Shown here: positions 62,223 to 64,000 of the stretch, in pieces
How positions within the stretch are numbered: the stretch's first letter is position 1
Layout of the letters: every line of letters starts with the position of its first letter
Source: an uncultured Sphingomonas sp.
GTDB taxonomy: Bacteria > Pseudomonadota > Alphaproteobacteria > Sphingomonadales > Sphingomonadaceae
Assembly (NCBI GenBank): GCA_913775975.1
Contig: CAJYLQ010000013.1
Location: 21,955-85,954 of the forward strand
Direction: 5' to 3'
DNA length: 64,000 nucleotides
Translations under genes and position numbers: made by a program
The notes under the pieces: generated by a model
The model's database searches: none
Told to the model about the DNA's origin: nothing
What the model saw: only the letters and a program-made list of their open reading frames with translations

Positions 62223-63630
62223 ATGGCGAGGCTCACCAGGACCCGGATCGAGGCCTTGCCTGTTCCGGCGTCAGGACAGGAAACACACTGGGACAGTGAG
62301 CTGCGCGGCTTCGGCGTGCGCGTCCTCCCGTCCGGGCTCAAGACGTTCGTTCTCCAATATCGCAATGCCGACGGTCGCAGCCGCCGCCTGACGCTCGCGC
62401 GGTATGGCGTGCTGACCGTCGAGCAGGCGCGGGTCGAGGCGAAGAAGCGGCTGGGCGACGTCGCACGGGGCGACGACCCGATCGAGACGCGCGACGCGGC
62501 ACGGGCGGCGCCGACCGTGGCGGAGATCTGCGACTGGTATCTGGAGGAGGCGGAGAGCGGCCGGCTGCTCGGCCGACGGCGGCTGCCGATCAAGATGTCC
62601 ACGCTGCGGATGGATCGCAGCCGGATCGAGCGGCACATCAAGCCGCTGATCGGCTCCCGCAAGGTGAAATCGCTGGGGCCGCCCGACATCGCCGCCTTTC
62701 AGGCCGATGTGGCGCAGGGCAAGTCGTCCCGGCCACGCGGGGTCGGACGCGGTCGCGACACGATCGGCGGCGTCGGTGCCGGATCGCGGAGCATCTCGAC
62801 GCTCCATGCCGTGTTCGAGCACGCACTGCGGCTCGGCAAGATCGACAACAATCCGGCGCGGGGCGTGCGGAGGCTGGCGAGCGGTCAGCGGACGCGCCGG
62901 CTGTCGGTCGCGGAACTCGCCGCGTTGGGCGAGGCGATGCGGACCGCTGCGGATCAAGGCGAGCATCCCGTCGGCCTTGCCGCGGTGCGGCTGATCCTGC
63001 TCACCGGCTTCCGCCGCAACGAGGCGCAGGCGCTCCAGCGCGGCTGGGTCGATTTCGACGCCGCCTGCGTGATGTTCCCCGACACCAAGAGCGGCGCGCA
63101 GGTTCGGGTCGTGGGTGCCGTCGCGATGGAGCTGATCGAGGCGCAGGCGGAGCAGCCGGGCAATCCTTACGTCTTCCCTTCCGACTGGACAGGCACGTGG
63201 TACAAGCAGGTGCCCGATGTGGTCGAACGGCTCTGCAAGGCCGCGCAGATCGAGGGCGTCACCCCACGTCTTCCGCCACACCTTCGCGAGCATCGCCGGC
63301 GAGCTGGGCTATTCCGAGCTGACGATCGCGGGGCTACTTGGGCACGGCAAGCGTGGGGTGACGCAAGGCTATATCCATATCGATGATCTGCTGCGTTCGG
63401 CGGCGGATGCGGTCGCAGCGAAGATCGCGGCTGTCCTAGATGGCAAGGAACGACGGATTGCGCCGAGGCGGCGGACTGTCTCTCAGGTCCCAGCGCGCAC
63501 GGTGAGCCGGTCCATGCCTGTCGAGGTGGACGACAACATGCTCATCGCTACGTTGGCCGCGCAGTTCGCAAGCGGCGGCATCGACGCGGATCAGCTCCGG
63601 ACTGCTGTCGCGCGGCTTTCCGCCGGGTAG
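62223..63630 (+). pseudogene. Tyrosine integrase, frameshifted before the catalytic HxxR and Tyr
   Basis: The protein from ATG 62223 has an N-terminal arm-DNA-binding domain (LPVPASGQETHWDSELRGFG), a core-binding domain and the catalytic Arg (ILLTGFRRNEAQALQRGWVD). Around 63261-63267 the reading frame breaks: the family end HVFRHTFASIAGELG (HxxR) and QGYIHID (catalytic Tyr) continue in a different frame, which is open to 63630. The 0-frame runs on to a stop at 63386 without these residues. The shift is consistent with a net loss of two bases or gain of one. It is either a real lesion or a sequencing error. Confidence 0.85.
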
Positions 63631-63638
63631 CGCGGCAT

Positions 63639-63756
63639 CTTTCCCGAACGGGAAAGATGCGGCCTCAGGTGCTCCACTTTGCATCAGACTTTCCCGAACG
63701 GGAAAAGCCCGCTTGATTTTGCAACTCTGTAGAGTGATCTTTCCCGCTCGGGAAAG
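63639..63756. promoter_or_regulatory. Three palindromic operators exactly 50 bp apart
   Basis: CTTTCCCG-N2-CGGGAAAG occurs at 63639-63656, 63689-63706 (last base A) and 63739-63756. Start-to-start spacing is 50 and 50 bp. The first is extended to 12-bp arms (63635-63660). The third overlaps the ribosome site of the HipB-like gene, so autoregulation is likely. Confidence 0.85.
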
Positions 63757-63764
63757 GTGGCTCA

Positions 63765-64000
63765 ATGGATCAGGCTGACACGGAAAACGATGCCGCATGG
63801 TTTTCGCGCCGCTTCGGTGCCCTTGTCCGCGCGCGCCGCCAGCAGATGGGGCTCAGCCTCGAGGATCTGGCCACCGTCGCGGGCGTAGGCATCCGGTTCA
63901 TCCACGAACTGGAGAAGGGCAAGCCGACCTGCCAGATCGGCCGCGCCCTCGTCGTCGCCGGGCTGGTCGGGTTGGACCCGGTCACCCTGCTTGAACAGCA
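63765..64000 (+). CDS. HipB-like XRE-family regulator (3' end outside window)
   Basis: About 78 residues are visible: an XRE-type helix-turn-helix in LVRARRQQMGLSLEDLATVA followed by GVGIRFIHELEKGKPTCQIG, the pattern of HipB/y4mF antitoxins. It starts at ATG 63765 after GGAAAGGTGG, which is part of the third palindrome. A hipA-type kinase toxin is commonly downstream, but the window ends. It lies inside the integrated element. Confidence 0.8.
   Translation, partial: MDQADTENDAAWFSRRFGALVRARRQQMGLSLEDLATVAGVGIRFIHELEKGKPTCQIGRALVVAGLVGLDPVTLLEQ

Noticed and set aside
63635..63760. CRISPR-like array (regular 50-bp repeat period)
   Set aside because: Only three 18-bp palindromes, spacers too alike in role and directly before a regulator gene; no cas genes. 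Operators explain it better.

Overview
This 64-kb window is GC-rich, densely coding chromosomal DNA from an alphaproteobacterium, most likely a Sphingomonas-like member of the Sphingomonadales. The placement rests on three things: the flagellar gene order with an FlbD-type activator, an alphaproteobacterial LexA box (GTTC-N7-GTTC) before imuA, and palindromic repeats typical of sphingomonad chromosomes. It is an inference from family knowledge; no 16S gene is present.

Positions 1-31833 hold an almost complete flagellar regulon. On the minus strand lie flgBCDEFGHI (rod, hook, rings; flgI runs off the left edge). On the plus strand lie a small MotA/MotB-like pair, flgA, flgM, flgN, a flagellar lytic transglycosylase, flhA and fliA. 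A single flagellin gene (minus) and an FlbD-type sigma54 activator follow, then fliEFGHIJ, fliK, fliLMNOPQR-flhB and fliDS. I can read four strong sigma54 (-24/-12) promoters, for flgB, motA, the transglycosylase-flhA-fliA group and fliK. Three matched sigma28 promoters precede flgM, fliC and fliD. Together they give a readable hierarchy: the FlbD-like protein plus sigma54 drives rod, hook, export and FliA; FliA, restrained by FlgM, then drives flagellin, cap and flgM itself. The flgB/motA divergent gap also carries five TTGCCGG motifs at near-helical spacing, a likely enhancer. No chemotaxis genes are present, and FliM lacks the usual CheY-binding N-terminal peptide.

Positions 31841-51559 are housekeeping and repair genes: ribA, xth, lolA, an ion channel, an Asp/Glu racemase, a MASE1-PAS-GGDEF cyclase, ftsK, a UbiH-type hydroxylase, a PilZ protein, tag, a Trm112-like protein, a LON-domain protein, a CnoX-like thioredoxin, and the SOS mutagenesis cassette imuA-imuB-dnaE2, followed by tRNA-Gly(GCC). 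Three families of palindromic repeats are scattered here and in the flagellar cluster. One copy sits in frame inside dnaE2.

Positions 52116-61949 hold a PAS-PAS hybrid histidine kinase and a glycerol locus. The minus operon glpK-tpiA-M3 peptidase-cysteine-synthase-like gene faces glpD-glpR across a GlpR-type operator. It converts glycerol to glyceraldehyde-3-phosphate.

From 61990 to the right edge lies the end of an integrated element: a 45-bp 3' fragment of tRNA-Thr(GGT), three tandem 10-bp repeats, a frameshifted tyrosine integrase, three palindromes exactly 50 bp apart, and the start of a HipB-like regulator.
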